Source of the DNA: Demequina flava
GTDB lineage: Bacteria > Actinomycetota > Actinomycetes > Actinomycetales > Demequinaceae
Assembly: GCF_000975035.1 (NCBI RefSeq)
Contig: NZ_BBRA01000001.1
Location: 62,001 to 126,000 of the forward strand
DNA: 64,000 nt
Direction: 5' to 3'
Numbering within the stretch: the first letter of the stretch is position 1; each line of letters begins with the position of its first letter. The notes under the pieces were generated by a model. That model made no database searches. It was given only the letters and a program-made list of their open reading frames with translations, and had not been told where the DNA came from. Shown here piece by piece: positions 36,247 through 45,467 of this stretch. Position numbers and translations under genes: made by a program.

Positions 36247-38246
36247 TCCCAGGTGGTCGGGTACATCTCCTCAGCAGGAGCCGAGGGCGGAACCCGCAGA
36301 GCCTGCAAGGCAAAGGTTGCCACGTCGGAGAACACCGGCGCGGCCACCTCGCCGCCCCAGATGGAACTCTTGGGGTCAAACACGATCACGGACACGACGA
36401 TCTCAGGATCGTCAGCGGGCGCGACGCCTACGAACGATGCCACGATCGAGTCGAGTTCACCAGAAGTGCCAACGGCCTGTGCGGTACCAGTCTTGCCGGC
36501 AACGCGATAGCCATCGATCTTGGCCAGTCCACCGGTTCCAGACTCGGTGACATCCTCCAACATGAGCATGACCTGATCTGCAGTCTCTTCCGAGACAACG
36601 CGGACGGGCTCGGTGTCCTCGGCCGGCGTGAACTCACCATGACCATCGACAAAGCCCTTCACCACGGAGGGCTGCACGCGCACTCCCCCGTTGGCGAGCG
36701 TTTGGTAGACCTGCGACGTCTGCAGCGCAGTCACTGCGACACCCTGGCCGTACAGCACGGCGTACTCGGTGCGGCCGTCCCAGTCCTCCCAGTCGCGCAA
36801 AATGCCGGGCGACTCCGTTGGCATTCCCACGCCCGTCCGGGTTCCGAAGCCAAACTTCTCCAAGTACTCGTAGCGCTGCGCCTCGCTCAACTGCTCACCG
36901 ATCTTCACCGTTCCGGTGTTGGACGAGGTGACCAGGATGCCGGAGGTCGTCAGCTGCTGCGTCTCGTGCTCGTGCGAATCCTTGAAGGTCTGGCCATTTT
37001 CCGTCGTGTACTCGTAGGGAACGGAGAAGCGGCTGGTAGGAGTGACGATGCCTTCCTCAAGCGCGGCAGCGACCGTGATCGCCTTACCGGTCGAGCCGGG
37101 CTCGAACACGTCTTCCACGGAGGCCGCGCCGCGATCGCCCGCGTCAGAGGCGCCCGGGTCATTGGGGTCGACACTGCTGGAGTCGGCAATGGCGAGAAAT
37201 TCACCCGACTCCACATGCTGGACCGTCACGATTCCCTGGCGGCCGCCCGTCGTGGCGAGAGCCTCATCGAGGCGCTCTTGCGCGTAGTACTGAATGTCAC
37301 GATCGATCGTGAGCATGACGTCTTGACCTGGCGTAGCGGGATCCTCGTCGAGCACGCCGGTGGGGATCACCGTTCCCTGCCCGCCGCGCTCGTACGTCAG
37401 CGATCCGGACTCGCCGAGGAGCACGGACTCGTACGAGGCCTCAATGCCAGCAAGTCCCCAATTGACGCCTACGGCATCGGCCTTACCGCCCACGAAGCCC
37501 ACCAGGTTTCCGGCGACATCTCCGTTGGGATACTCGCGCTCGGACACCGGCTCATAGTCGATGCCGGCAATCTTCTCGTCGGCAACCAAATCCCAGGTCT
37601 CTGGCGTCACGTACTTCGCGATGTACTGAAAGTCCTTGTCACCCACGAGGTCCGCGGCAAGCTCCGACTCACTGACCCCGAGGATTGGAGCCAGGATTCG
37701 CGCGGCGTCGAGAGCTCCGGAGGCGACAACCTGACCGCCCTCCTTGCGCTCCCACGCCGCGACATCGTTCTGGTCCACAAAGAGGTGGAAGCGCTCAGCG
37801 GACGTAGCGAGCACCGTGCTGTTGCGGTCAACAATGTCCGCGCGCTGCGAGGCAATCTCCGTTGTGGCGAGCCTATTCTCGAGCGCGGCCGTGGATAGTT
37901 CCTCCGCGTTCACGACCTGAACCATCACCAAGCGCGCAGCGAACACTCCCAGGATCGCCAAGATCATGAGCATCATGAAGCGCTGGCGGTTGACAGGGTT
38001 GCCGACGCGCTCGACGCGCGAGGTCCGTGGAGGCGTGGATGAGGCTGTTCGCGGGGCCGTGGGGCGCGCCTGGGCAGGACGTTTGCGGGCTGGACCGGGC
38101 TGAGTGTTCCGCCGAGGTGCACCGGCCGCCGGCTTGGCCGACCCCGATGTGGAGCGAGACTTGCTTTGCGTAGGGCGCTGAGGCCGAGCGGACTTGTCCG
38201 TACTACGTGTCTTTCGCGGTCCGCGTGGAGGCTGCTTTTGGCTCAT
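36243..38246 (-). CDS. ftsI: Septal penicillin-binding protein FtsI (PBP3, class B)
   Basis: Transpeptidase that cross-links septal peptidoglycan with FtsW. The 667-residue protein has a ~90-residue basic, disordered N-terminus, one membrane helix (MMLMILAILGVFAARLVMVQV), a dimerisation/pedestal domain and the transpeptidase domain. The active-site motifs are SxxK (STGK, Ser385), SxN (SSN, about 441-443) and KTG (585-587). The ATG at 38244-38246 overlaps the ftsL stop by one base (TGATG) and follows GGGAGA. No PASTA domains are present. Coupled to murE downstream. Confidence 0.97.
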   Translation of the reverse strand: MSQKQPPRGPRKTRSTDKSARPQRPTQSKSRSTSGSAKPAAGAPRRNTQPGPARKRPAQARPTAPRTASSTPPRTSRVERVGNPVNRQRFMMLMILAILGVFAARLVMVQVVNAEELSTAALENRLATTEIASQRADIVDRNSTVLATSAERFHLFVDQNDVAAWERKEGGQVVASGALDAARILAPILGVSESELAADLVGDKDFQYIAKYVTPETWDLVADEKIAGIDYEPVSEREYPNGDVAGNLVGFVGGKADAVGVNWGLAGIEASYESVLLGESGSLTYERGGQGTVIPTGVLDEDPATPGQDVMLTIDRDIQYYAQERLDEALATTGGRQGIVTVQHVESGEFLAIADSSSVDPNDPGASDAGDRGAASVEDVFEPGSTGKAITVAAALEEGIVTPTSRFSVPYEYTTENGQTFKDSHEHETQQLTTSGILVTSSNTGTVKIGEQLSEAQRYEYLEKFGFGTRTGVGMPTESPGILRDWEDWDGRTEYAVLYGQGVAVTALQTSQVYQTLANGGVRVQPSVVKGFVDGHGEFTPAEDTEPVRVVSEETADQVMLMLEDVTESGTGGLAKIDGYRVAGKTGTAQAVGTSGELDSIVASFVGVAPADDPEIVVSVIVFDPKSSIWGGEVAAPVFSDVATFALQALRVPPSAPAEEMYPTTWE

Positions 38247-38659
38247 CACTCTCCCTGGTGCAGGACCGACGACTCTGCGATGGACACAAATCCTCTGGCT
38301 TCCGCGGGCACCATGCCCAGCTCATCGGCAGCCGACGCGAGGTAGCGCGGCGCCGAGAACGACTCGAGCTCACTCACGAGCGCTGCGCGCTCCTGGTGCA
38401 ACGTAGCGATCTCAATCTTGAGGTCGCGACGCTCGAAAGCGCCTTCAGTCATCTGGGTGTTGATCAACAGCACTGAGGCCATGGCACCGAGGATGATCAG
38501 CACGCACGTGATGGCGAAAGGTGCCAACGACCGTGCTTGTTCCGGCGCGGCGACCGCATGAAGATGGCGTCGAGGTGCCGGGGCCTGCGCGGCGCCGCGG
38601 CTGCGCGAAGGCTGGCTCGCGTTCACGGGCCGGGACTGACGAAGGGGCGCTGCACTCAT
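38246..38659 (-). CDS. ftsL: Cell division protein FtsL-like
   Basis: Small bitopic divisome protein, 137 residues, that pairs with FtsB/DivIC and FtsQ and helps activate FtsWI. It has a basic, disordered N-terminus, one membrane helix (about residues 47-66, AITCVLIILGAMASVLLIN) and a short periplasmic-side coiled coil (FERRDLKIEIATLHQERAAL), then ASAADELGMVPA. Assignment rests on size, topology and position between rsmH and ftsI, since FtsL sequences are poorly conserved. The ATG overlaps the rsmH stop as ATGA. Confidence 0.88.
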   Translation of the reverse strand: MSAAPLRQSRPVNASQPSRSRGAAQAPAPRRHLHAVAAPEQARSLAPFAITCVLIILGAMASVLLINTQMTEGAFERRDLKIEIATLHQERAALVSELESFSAPRYLASAADELGMVPAEARGFVSIAESSVLHQGE

Positions 38660-39639
38660 GCTGCCCTCCTATGGCGCTTCGACGGGGTGGGACGGGTTCG
38701 TTCGGCGGCACGGAGCCTGACCGGCTTGGAGCGAGGATTAGCCTCTGCCTCTGCCTCGGGGGCCTTCTCCGCTCCCCGAGTGAGGAGTTTCAGGTACGGC
38801 TGATCCTCATCCGGGATGACAGGCAAACCAGGAGGGGCCGATGCTGTCGAGCCTTCCGCGAGGACGTTCTTGACGATGCGGTCCTCAAGTGAGTGATAGG
38901 ACTCGACCACGATGCGGCCGCCGGTTCCCAGGGCTTCCACCGCAGCGGGTACGGCACGCTCAAGGATTTCGATCTCGCGATTGACGGCGATGCGCAATGC
39001 TTGGAACGTGCGCTTGGCGGGGTTGCCGCCAGCGGTGCGGGTGGCGGCAGGGATGCACGCCCGCACAAGGTCGACCAGTTGAGCGGAACGCTCCACGGGG
39101 TCAGTGTCGCGCCGGGCGATGATGGACTCCGCGATGCGCGCCGCGTAGCGCTCTTCGCCATACACACGCAGGATTCGCGTCAGTTCACGCTGGTCCGCGG
39201 TCGCGAGAAGGTCCGCGGCCGTCACGGAGTCCTCGGAGTTCATCCGCATATCCAGCGGAGCATCCTGGGCATATGAGAAGCCGCGGTCGGCCTCATCGAT
39301 CTGGAGCGAGCTGACCCCCAGGTCCAGCAAGATTCCATCGGCCTTGTCGACGCCTGCGGCCGCGAGCGCCCCGGCCATGTCGTCGTACTCCGCGTGGTGA
39401 GCAATGAAGCGGTCACCGAAACGCTGCAGCCGCTGAGAGGCCAACGCAATGGCTTGAGGGTCGCGGTCGATTCCGACGAGCGTGGCGTCCGGGCACTGGG
39501 TGAGGAGGGCTTCCGAGTGGCCGCCCATTCCGAGCGTGCCATCGATGACGACCGCGCCCTCGTGGCTGAGCGCAGGCGCGAGAAGGTCGACGCATCGCTG
39601 AAGCATCACCGGCTGGTGACGTGATGCTGCATCCGACAT
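38656..39639 (-). CDS. rsmH: 16S rRNA (cytosine-1402-N4)-methyltransferase RsmH
   Basis: Methylates N4 of C1402 in 16S rRNA using SAM (formerly MraW). The 327-residue protein has VMLQRCVDLLAP, the SAM loop IDGTLGMGGHSEALL, IDRDPQAI, DGILLDLGVSSLQID, RGFSY...PLDMRM and a C-terminal KRTFQALRIAVNREIE...ESYHSLEDRIVK. The last ~40 residues form a charged, variable tail carrying one dispersed motif copy. The ATG at 39637-39639 has AAGGAGG upstream. It is separated from mraZ by a 108-bp spacer that can fold as a long hairpin. Confidence 0.96.
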   Translation of the reverse strand: MSDAASRHQPVMLQRCVDLLAPALSHEGAVVIDGTLGMGGHSEALLTQCPDATLVGIDRDPQAIALASQRLQRFGDRFIAHHAEYDDMAGALAAAGVDKADGILLDLGVSSLQIDEADRGFSYAQDAPLDMRMNSEDSVTAADLLATADQRELTRILRVYGEERYAARIAESIIARRDTDPVERSAQLVDLVRACIPAATRTAGGNPAKRTFQALRIAVNREIEILERAVPAAVEALGTGGRIVVESYHSLEDRIVKNVLAEGSTASAPPGLPVIPDEDQPYLKLLTRGAEKAPEAEAEANPRSKPVRLRAAERTRPTPSKRHRRAA

Positions 39640-39660
39640 GGTCCCTCCTTCCCTGTCTTT

Positions 39661-39744
39661 CACCGTGTTTCCCGGTCTCCCTCCGGCTCTCTGGCGGGGG
39701 GAAGTCCGTCAGAGCTGCGCGGGAGGAGGCCGCGAAACACGGTG
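39661..39744. promoter_or_regulatory. Long inverted repeat in the mraZ-rsmH spacer
   Basis: CACCGTGTTTC (39661-39671) and GAAACACGGTG (39734-39744) are perfect 11-bp inverted arms enclosing 62 nt. They span nearly the whole spacer between the mraZ stop and the rsmH ribosome binding site. As RNA this would close a large stem-loop, possibly an attenuator, processing site or stability element. Confidence 0.5.
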
Positions 39745-39747
39745 CGT

Positions 39748-40215
39748 CTACATGGCGTCAAACACCTCCGCCGCAGTAGCGGCGTACTCGTCTTCGCCTC
39801 GTTCGAGGTAGTCCTCCCAGGCCTGCGCATCCCACACCTCAACGCGGGAGCCCATGCCCACCACGGCGACGTCTCGATCAAGCCCGGCGTACTTGCGTAG
39901 CGGAGTGCTGAGCAAGATTCGACCCTGCTTATCGGGAATGTCATCCGAGGCGTGACCCAGGAAGTTACGTAGGTAGTCGCGTGCGTTCTTGTTCTCCAAC
40001 GGCGCGCGTCGCAGGCGGTCGTGGACGACTGCGAACTCGTCGAGGGGGAACAGGAACACACAACGATCCAGCCCACGCGTGGCAACAAGACCCGACGCGA
40101 GCCTCCCGCGAAATTTCGCGGGCAGGATCAGCCGGCCCTTGTCATCGAGTCGAGGCGTGAACGTGCCAAGGAAGACCCCTGTGGGGCCCAGACCGTGCGC
40201 CAGTGCTTCCGACAC
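39748..40215 (-). CDS. mraZ: Transcriptional regulator MraZ
   Basis: AbrB-like dodecameric DNA-binding protein that represses its own dcw operon. The 155-residue protein has the two swapped-hairpin SpoVT/AbrB units: FTPRLDDKGRLILPAKFRGRL with GLDRCVFLFPLDEF, and DIPDKQGRILLSTPLRKYAGL with GMGSRVEVWDAQAWE. The start is GTG at 40213-40215, adding ~13 residues before the family's usual MFLGTF. It is chosen because an 11-nt perfect anti-16S complement lies just upstream. Three MraZ-type boxes sit in its promoter leader. It is the first gene of the cell-wall/division operon. Confidence 0.95.
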   Translation of the reverse strand: MSEALAHGLGPTGVFLGTFTPRLDDKGRLILPAKFRGRLASGLVATRGLDRCVFLFPLDEFAVVHDRLRRAPLENKNARDYLRNFLGHASDDIPDKQGRILLSTPLRKYAGLDRDVAVVGMGSRVEVWDAQAWEDYLERGEDEYAATAAEVFDAM

Positions 40216-40217
40216 GC

Positions 40218-40229
40218 GATCACCTCCTC
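40218..40229 (-). promoter_or_regulatory. Exceptionally strong ribosome binding site of mraZ
   Basis: GAGGAGGTGATC on the minus strand contains AGGAGGTGATC, complementary to 11 consecutive bases of the usual 16S rRNA 3' end. It is followed by the GTG start, and it decides the start choice for mraZ. Confidence 0.7.
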
Positions 40230-40251
40230 AGCGCCACGACTCGCTCGATTC

Positions 40252-40277
40252 CCCCACTTTACTCCACTTCTCCCCAC
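40252..40277 (-). promoter_or_regulatory. MraZ operator: three GTGGRG boxes at 10-bp spacing
   Basis: On the minus strand GTGGGG (40272-40277), GTGGAG (40262-40267) and GTGGGG (40252-40257) repeat with an exact 10-bp period, 37 bp upstream of the mraZ start. MraZ is known to bind several short G-rich direct repeats at this spacing in front of its own gene, so this is a well-supported autoregulatory site. Confidence 0.8.
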
Positions 40278-40312
40278 ATTTGGAGGCGAAGTCCACGATT
40301 CACCCGCGACTG

Positions 40313-40318
40313 ACCCTA
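40313..40318 (-). promoter_or_regulatory. Candidate -10 (TAGGGT) of the mraZ/dcw promoter
   Basis: TAGGGT lies about 35 bp upstream of the first MraZ box, which would place the boxes in the early transcribed region as in known mraZ promoters. No clear -35 element. Confidence 0.35.
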
Positions 40319-40415
40319 AACCTCCTGGTAAACAGCGTGGATGTCGAGTGGAGGGATTTCCGCGTCGAGGCGAGCCGAAGGCGCCCCGGGAGTGTCGCAA
40401 GCGGCGTTCATCGCA

Positions 40416-40421
40416 TAGGCT
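40416..40421 (+). promoter_or_regulatory. Candidate -10 (TAGGCT) of the MoxR operon
   Basis: TAGGCT lies 28 bp before the ATG at 40450 and is followed by an AAAGGAG ribosome binding site (about 40438-40444). Confidence 0.35.
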
Positions 40422-40449
40422 CACCAGGTAGAGACGCAAAGGAGCTTCC

Positions 40450-41463
<1,014 letters not shown>

Positions 41464-41464
41464 C

Positions 41465-42706
41465 ATGTCTACGCGTCACGCGTCTACGCGCCTGAGCCCC
41501 ACGGGCAGCGGCGTCGGTGTCTTCATCGCCGGCGTCTCCATGGTGGCGCTCGGTGTTGGATTCGCGTCCCCAGCATTGACCTACATCGGGGTCATGACCT
41601 TTGGGGCGGCCACATTCGCGGCCATCTGGGTCGTCGTCACGGGAATTGTCCTGCCGTCGCGCTACGCGCGAGTCTCACGCGCCGTGGGACCAGGACACCC
41701 CATGGTGGGCGCGCCATCCAAGGTCATCACCACCGTCAAACCCATCCGCTGGAATGCCACCACGCACGCCATGGTGCGCGGTCTCGGAGTCAGCGAGCAG
41801 GCCGCGGCGGAGATTACGGGAACGGCCCACCAGCGCGCGGCAGTGTCGCGAGCTGACCGCGCCGTCACCCTCACCTACCCGATCACTCCCTCGTTGCGAG
41901 GGAGATGGATTCTGGGGCCGTGCGTCGTCGACTCCGCGGATCCACTCGGCCTGATGCGCGCGTCGTGCGCCATGGGCGCGACCGACGAGGTCAGCGTGTG
42001 GCCCCAGATACACGACCTCTCCGACGTAGCCCGCGCGATCATGGGTGAAGCAGAACAGACACGCTCGGGCACGAGGTCCTCCTCGGCCGACGACGCATCA
42101 CTGCGCGAGTACCACGAAGGCGACGACCTGCGCCGAGTCCATTGGGCATCGTCCGCACGCCGAGGCACCATGCTCGTACGCAGCGACGAGCACGAAGGCA
42201 AGCGGCCCGCAGTGGTTGTGCTGGACCTTCCCTTTGCCCCGCAGGCCACCGAGTGGGCAATTTCGGCGGCGGCGTCGATCGCGTGCAGCGTCCTCGATTC
42301 CGGCCACGCGGCACATATTCATGCGCGGGACCTGCCCCCAGCGCAGGCACACACCGGCGATGCTCGTGCGCGCCTCCTCGACTCCCTGATCGATCTCGAG
42401 GCACCTGCACGCAGGCGAGCCGAAGATCTCCTGGAACCCATTTCTGCAGCCTTCGACGTGGCACGTCGGGGCGCGGTCGTCTTTGCCGTCCTCGAGCCTG
42501 CGAGCGACGAAACGCTCCGCGCGCTGAGCGCACTTGGCCCCGATGGCCGAGCGTGGGCGCTGGTCCGCGAGACCGGTAACGCAGCCGCGGCCGGTCGCAC
42601 CGCGGCGTCGCTTCGCGCGGCGGGATGGCACGTTGCCCTCGTTGACTCCAACGCCGGCGTGCCCGACGGGTGGGGGCATCTCCTCAAGGAGGCCGTGAGC
42701 GTATGA
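41465..42706 (+). CDS. DUF58-domain membrane protein
   Basis: Partner of MoxR ATPases. The 413-residue protein has two N-terminal membrane helices (about residues 15-35 and 40-62), a beta-rich middle and the DUF58 signature LREYHEGDDLRRVHWASSARRGTMLVR. A VWA-like domain follows (AVVVLDLP). The ATG at 41465 begins one base after the MoxR stop; the longer frame inside moxR is rejected. The function is unknown, but co-occurrence with MoxR and transglutaminase suggests a cell-envelope complex. The downstream gene overlaps as ATGA. Confidence 0.9.
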   Translation: MSTRHASTRLSPTGSGVGVFIAGVSMVALGVGFASPALTYIGVMTFGAATFAAIWVVVTGIVLPSRYARVSRAVGPGHPMVGAPSKVITTVKPIRWNATTHAMVRGLGVSEQAAAEITGTAHQRAAVSRADRAVTLTYPITPSLRGRWILGPCVVDSADPLGLMRASCAMGATDEVSVWPQIHDLSDVARAIMGEAEQTRSGTRSSSADDASLREYHEGDDLRRVHWASSARRGTMLVRSDEHEGKRPAVVVLDLPFAPQATEWAISAAASIACSVLDSGHAAHIHARDLPPAQAHTGDARARLLDSLIDLEAPARRRAEDLLEPISAAFDVARRGAVVFAVLEPASDETLRALSALGPDGRAWALVRETGNAAAAGRTAASLRAAGWHVALVDSNAGVPDGWGHLLKEAVSV

Positions 42707-44868
42707 CCTTGCAGCCTCGCGCCGGCGCCCGGACCCTTGCCACTGCGCTTATCGCACTGGCATCGTTGTTGGGTCTCAACGCCGTGTCTGCATGGGTCAC
42801 GTTCGACGGCGGCATCGCCACCATCACGCTCATTCTGTTGGCCACCGCGACCGCCGTCGCGTTGACTCGTGCCTATTCGCCGGTGCGCGCACTTCCCAGC
42901 CTGGTGGGCATCGTCGTCGCGATCGTCGTGAGCGTCCCATTCTTCTCGGTTGGCGACGATGGGAGCACGAATTGGCTCCCCACGCCCGAGGCGCTGGGGC
43001 AACTCGGCGACGTCGCACGCGATGGTGTGAACTATGCCGCAATCACGGTCGCCCCTGCTGACCTCACTGCGGGGCTCACCCTTCTCATCGCGCTTGCCGT
43101 CGTAGCGACCTTCCTCGCCTCCGACCTGTTGGGCGTGGGCCTTGGCTTCGCAGCATCGGCCGGCATCATCTTGCTTGCCCCGTGGCTACCCGCTGTCATC
43201 CTCGACAGGTCCGTACCGATCCTGCCCCTGATGGTCGCTGTCGGATGCTGGATCGCCACCCTGGGGCTGATGCGCCGCGGCGAAGGTGCTCGCCGCACCG
43301 CGCCACCACTGGCACCGCCATTGCTCGCTGCGACGGCTGTCGTACTGGTCGCCACGATCGTCTCACCGCTCCTGGTCAGCGGCCCCGGCTGGGGCTCCTT
43401 GCCGAGGTTCGCTGCGGCAGGCCCCGGCGCCGAAGTCACTCGCCTCAGCCTGGACCTGGATCTGCGCGCCTCTCTTGGTGCACGCTCGTCCGTGCCCGTC
43501 CTGCGGTACACCACCGACGGAGGGCGCCCGAGCGCGTTCAAGTTCCACACCGTCAGTGACTTCAACGGCGTCACGTGGGCGGACACCGGCGCCGAGAACC
43601 TCGAGCCGCAGGCCGACGATGCCGTGTTGTGGTCGGCACCCGTGGATGACTGGGAAGAGCAACGGCTTATGACCATCGCGCTCGATCCCGTCGGCGTGGG
43701 CGAGTCCAACCTGCCGCTTCCCACCGCCCCGCGGGTCGTCGAAACGGATGCCTCATGGGAGTACGACGCCCAACTCGACGAGGCGGAGGTGACCAGCGGC
43801 TCCGCGCGCGGCCAAGAACTCATGATCACGGCTGCGACCTCGTACGTCACGGGAGAGCGGCTCTTGGCGGCGCAAGACAATGTCGGCACCGAGCTCGATG
43901 CTGTGCCGGGTATCTACCTTGAACTCCCCGATGCCATGGACGCCGAGGGCGTGCTGGCGGTCGCCCAAGAAGTCACCGCGGACGCGACCACCCGCCACGA
44001 GCAAGCCGTCGCGCTCCAGCAGTACCTACGCAATCCCATGGAGTTCACATACGACACGTCGGTACAGGACAGCACGGACGATGCTGTCAGTACCTTCCTG
44101 GACGAACGGTCGGGATACTGCGTCCAGTTCGCGACGGCTATGACGATGATGGCGCGCACCTTGTCGATCCCTGCTCGGCTCGCCGTGGGTTACTTGCCAG
44201 GTCAGATCAATTCCGAACGCGAGTACGTCGTGACGGGCTCCGAGGCTCACGCCTGGCCTGAACTGTGGTTCCCGGGCGTCGGGTGGGTCCGCTTTGAGCC
44301 CACCCCAGCCGTGCAAACTGGCTCTGCCCCCTGGTACGCCACGAACGCCGCAGTCGACACCGCGGCCGCGCCGGACGCGTCAGACCAAATCACGCCGAAG
44401 CCGGAAGACGAGGAACTCCCCGAAGAGATCGAGCCAACGACCGAGGGAACCTCGGCACCCGTGACGACGGCCTCCAGCGACGACTCGTCCGTATGGTGGC
44501 TCGTCGCCCTTGCCGGCGTGCTGCTGCTCACCAGTGGAATCTGGGCGTACCTGCGTCACCGCGCGAGCCGGCCACCCGAGGCGGCTGCCACGGACGGAGT
44601 TTGGGCGCGTCTGTACCGCGACGTGCCCGATGGGATGCGCTGGCCTGAATCTCTGACCCCAACGGAGGCAGTCGAGTACGTGCGCGCCGAGCGGACCGAA
44701 CGGGGCGATCCGCTTCCTACGCACGCAGATGATGCGCTCGCTCACCTGGCGCATGCGGTCACCGCCTATCGCTACGACCCTGCGGGCACTGACGTACCGC
44801 TAGCCCACATGAACGCGTGGCGCGCGACGGTCGTCGATGCACTCAAGGCAACCGGCGCGCGGAAGTAA
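42703..44868 (+). CDS. TgpA-like membrane transglutaminase (DUF3488-transglutaminase-DUF4129)
   Basis: The 721-residue membrane protein has six to seven N-terminal helices (to about residue 230) and an extracytoplasmic region. The transglutaminase core has the catalytic Cys in RSGYCVQFATAM (about 473) and His in SEAHAWPELWFPGVGW (about 515). A Pro/Glu/Thr-rich linker precedes a last helix (WWLVALAGVLLLTSGIWAYL), and a cytoplasmic DUF4129-like tail follows. Its substrate is unknown; Pseudomonas TgpA is essential for growth. The ATG overlaps the DUF58 stop as ATGA with AAGGAGG upstream. It ends the MoxR operon before a strong terminator. Confidence 0.92.
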   Translation: MTLQPRAGARTLATALIALASLLGLNAVSAWVTFDGGIATITLILLATATAVALTRAYSPVRALPSLVGIVVAIVVSVPFFSVGDDGSTNWLPTPEALGQLGDVARDGVNYAAITVAPADLTAGLTLLIALAVVATFLASDLLGVGLGFAASAGIILLAPWLPAVILDRSVPILPLMVAVGCWIATLGLMRRGEGARRTAPPLAPPLLAATAVVLVATIVSPLLVSGPGWGSLPRFAAAGPGAEVTRLSLDLDLRASLGARSSVPVLRYTTDGGRPSAFKFHTVSDFNGVTWADTGAENLEPQADDAVLWSAPVDDWEEQRLMTIALDPVGVGESNLPLPTAPRVVETDASWEYDAQLDEAEVTSGSARGQELMITAATSYVTGERLLAAQDNVGTELDAVPGIYLELPDAMDAEGVLAVAQEVTADATTRHEQAVALQQYLRNPMEFTYDTSVQDSTDDAVSTFLDERSGYCVQFATAMTMMARTLSIPARLAVGYLPGQINSEREYVVTGSEAHAWPELWFPGVGWVRFEPTPAVQTGSAPWYATNAAVDTAAAPDASDQITPKPEDEELPEEIEPTTEGTSAPVTTASSDDSSVWWLVALAGVLLLTSGIWAYLRHRASRPPEAAATDGVWARLYRDVPDGMRWPESLTPTEAVEYVRAERTERGDPLPTHADDALAHLAHAVTAYRYDPAGTDVPLAHMNAWRATVVDALKATGARK

Positions 44869-44930
44869 GCCACGGCATCGGCCCTGCCCGAAAGACCCCG
44901 GGCGGGACCGCCTGGAGCCGGACACAGCAA

Positions 44931-44956
44931 TGCCCCGGGCTTCGACGCCCGGGGCA
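44931..44956. terminator. Strong bidirectional hairpin terminator
   Basis: TGCCCCGGGC-TTCGAC-GCCCGGGGCA: a perfect 10-bp GC stem between the convergent transglutaminase and DUF3040 genes. It is followed on the plus strand by CTACTTAGAAAAT and can serve both strands. Confidence 0.85.
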
Positions 44957-44982
44957 CTACTTAGAAAATCTCTGAACCGACC

Positions 44983-45378
44983 CTAAAAGTCGCCGTTCTC
45001 CCGGCGACGATCGAATCGCTCTTCGAAGCGCTGCATGAAGTCCTTGTTGTCGCTGGCAGGCTTTGCCTGCGGCGTAGGACGCTTAGGCCGCGGCGCGGCT
45101 GCGGCCTCTGCAGTGGGCTCTTCCTTCTTCCCGGTGGCCAGGAGCGTCCACAAGGCGACACCAGCCATCAGGACGAAGCCAGCGATTCCCAAGACGGGGA
45201 TCTGCATGGCCACACCAGCGACCACGATGCCCAGCCCGGCGATGACGCCGATGATGCCGATAATGACGCGCGTAGGCGTCGCCGACGATCGATTCATGGC
45301 ACGGTGAAGCGACGGGTCACTCCCGAGATCTTGTTCAAGCTCGTCGAGTACACGCTGCTCATACTCAGAAAGCGGCAT
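44983..45378 (-). CDS. DUF3040 membrane protein
   Basis: The 131-residue protein starts with the DUF3040 signature MPLSEYEQRVLDELEQDLGSDPSL. It then has two adjacent membrane helices (about residues 40-60, IIGIIGVIAGLGIVVAGVAM, and 63-82), and a charged tail (Lys/Glu/Ala/Pro then RFEERFDRRRENGDF). The family is restricted to Actinobacteria and is usually found near dcw/mraZ genes; its function is unknown. The ATG at 45376-45378 has GGAGG upstream. A TAGACTAGGGT stretch about 35-50 bp upstream probably holds the promoter. It converges with the transglutaminase gene. Confidence 0.9.
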   Translation of the reverse strand: MPLSEYEQRVLDELEQDLGSDPSLHRAMNRSSATPTRVIIGIIGVIAGLGIVVAGVAMQIPVLGIAGFVLMAGVALWTLLATGKKEEPTAEAAAAPRPKRPTPQAKPASDNKDFMQRFEERFDRRRENGDF

Positions 45379-45467
45379 GATGCCCTCCTCCAACACGGTC
45401 TGTGGCGTAGACCCTAGTCTAGTTCGCGTCGCCCTCGCACACTAGTCCTGGCGCAGAAAGTTGGATC

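Noticed and set aside
36165-37898. 577-codon plus-strand open frame opposite ftsI
   Set aside because: Antisense shadow with no recognisable motif; ftsI active-site motifs are intact on the minus strand.
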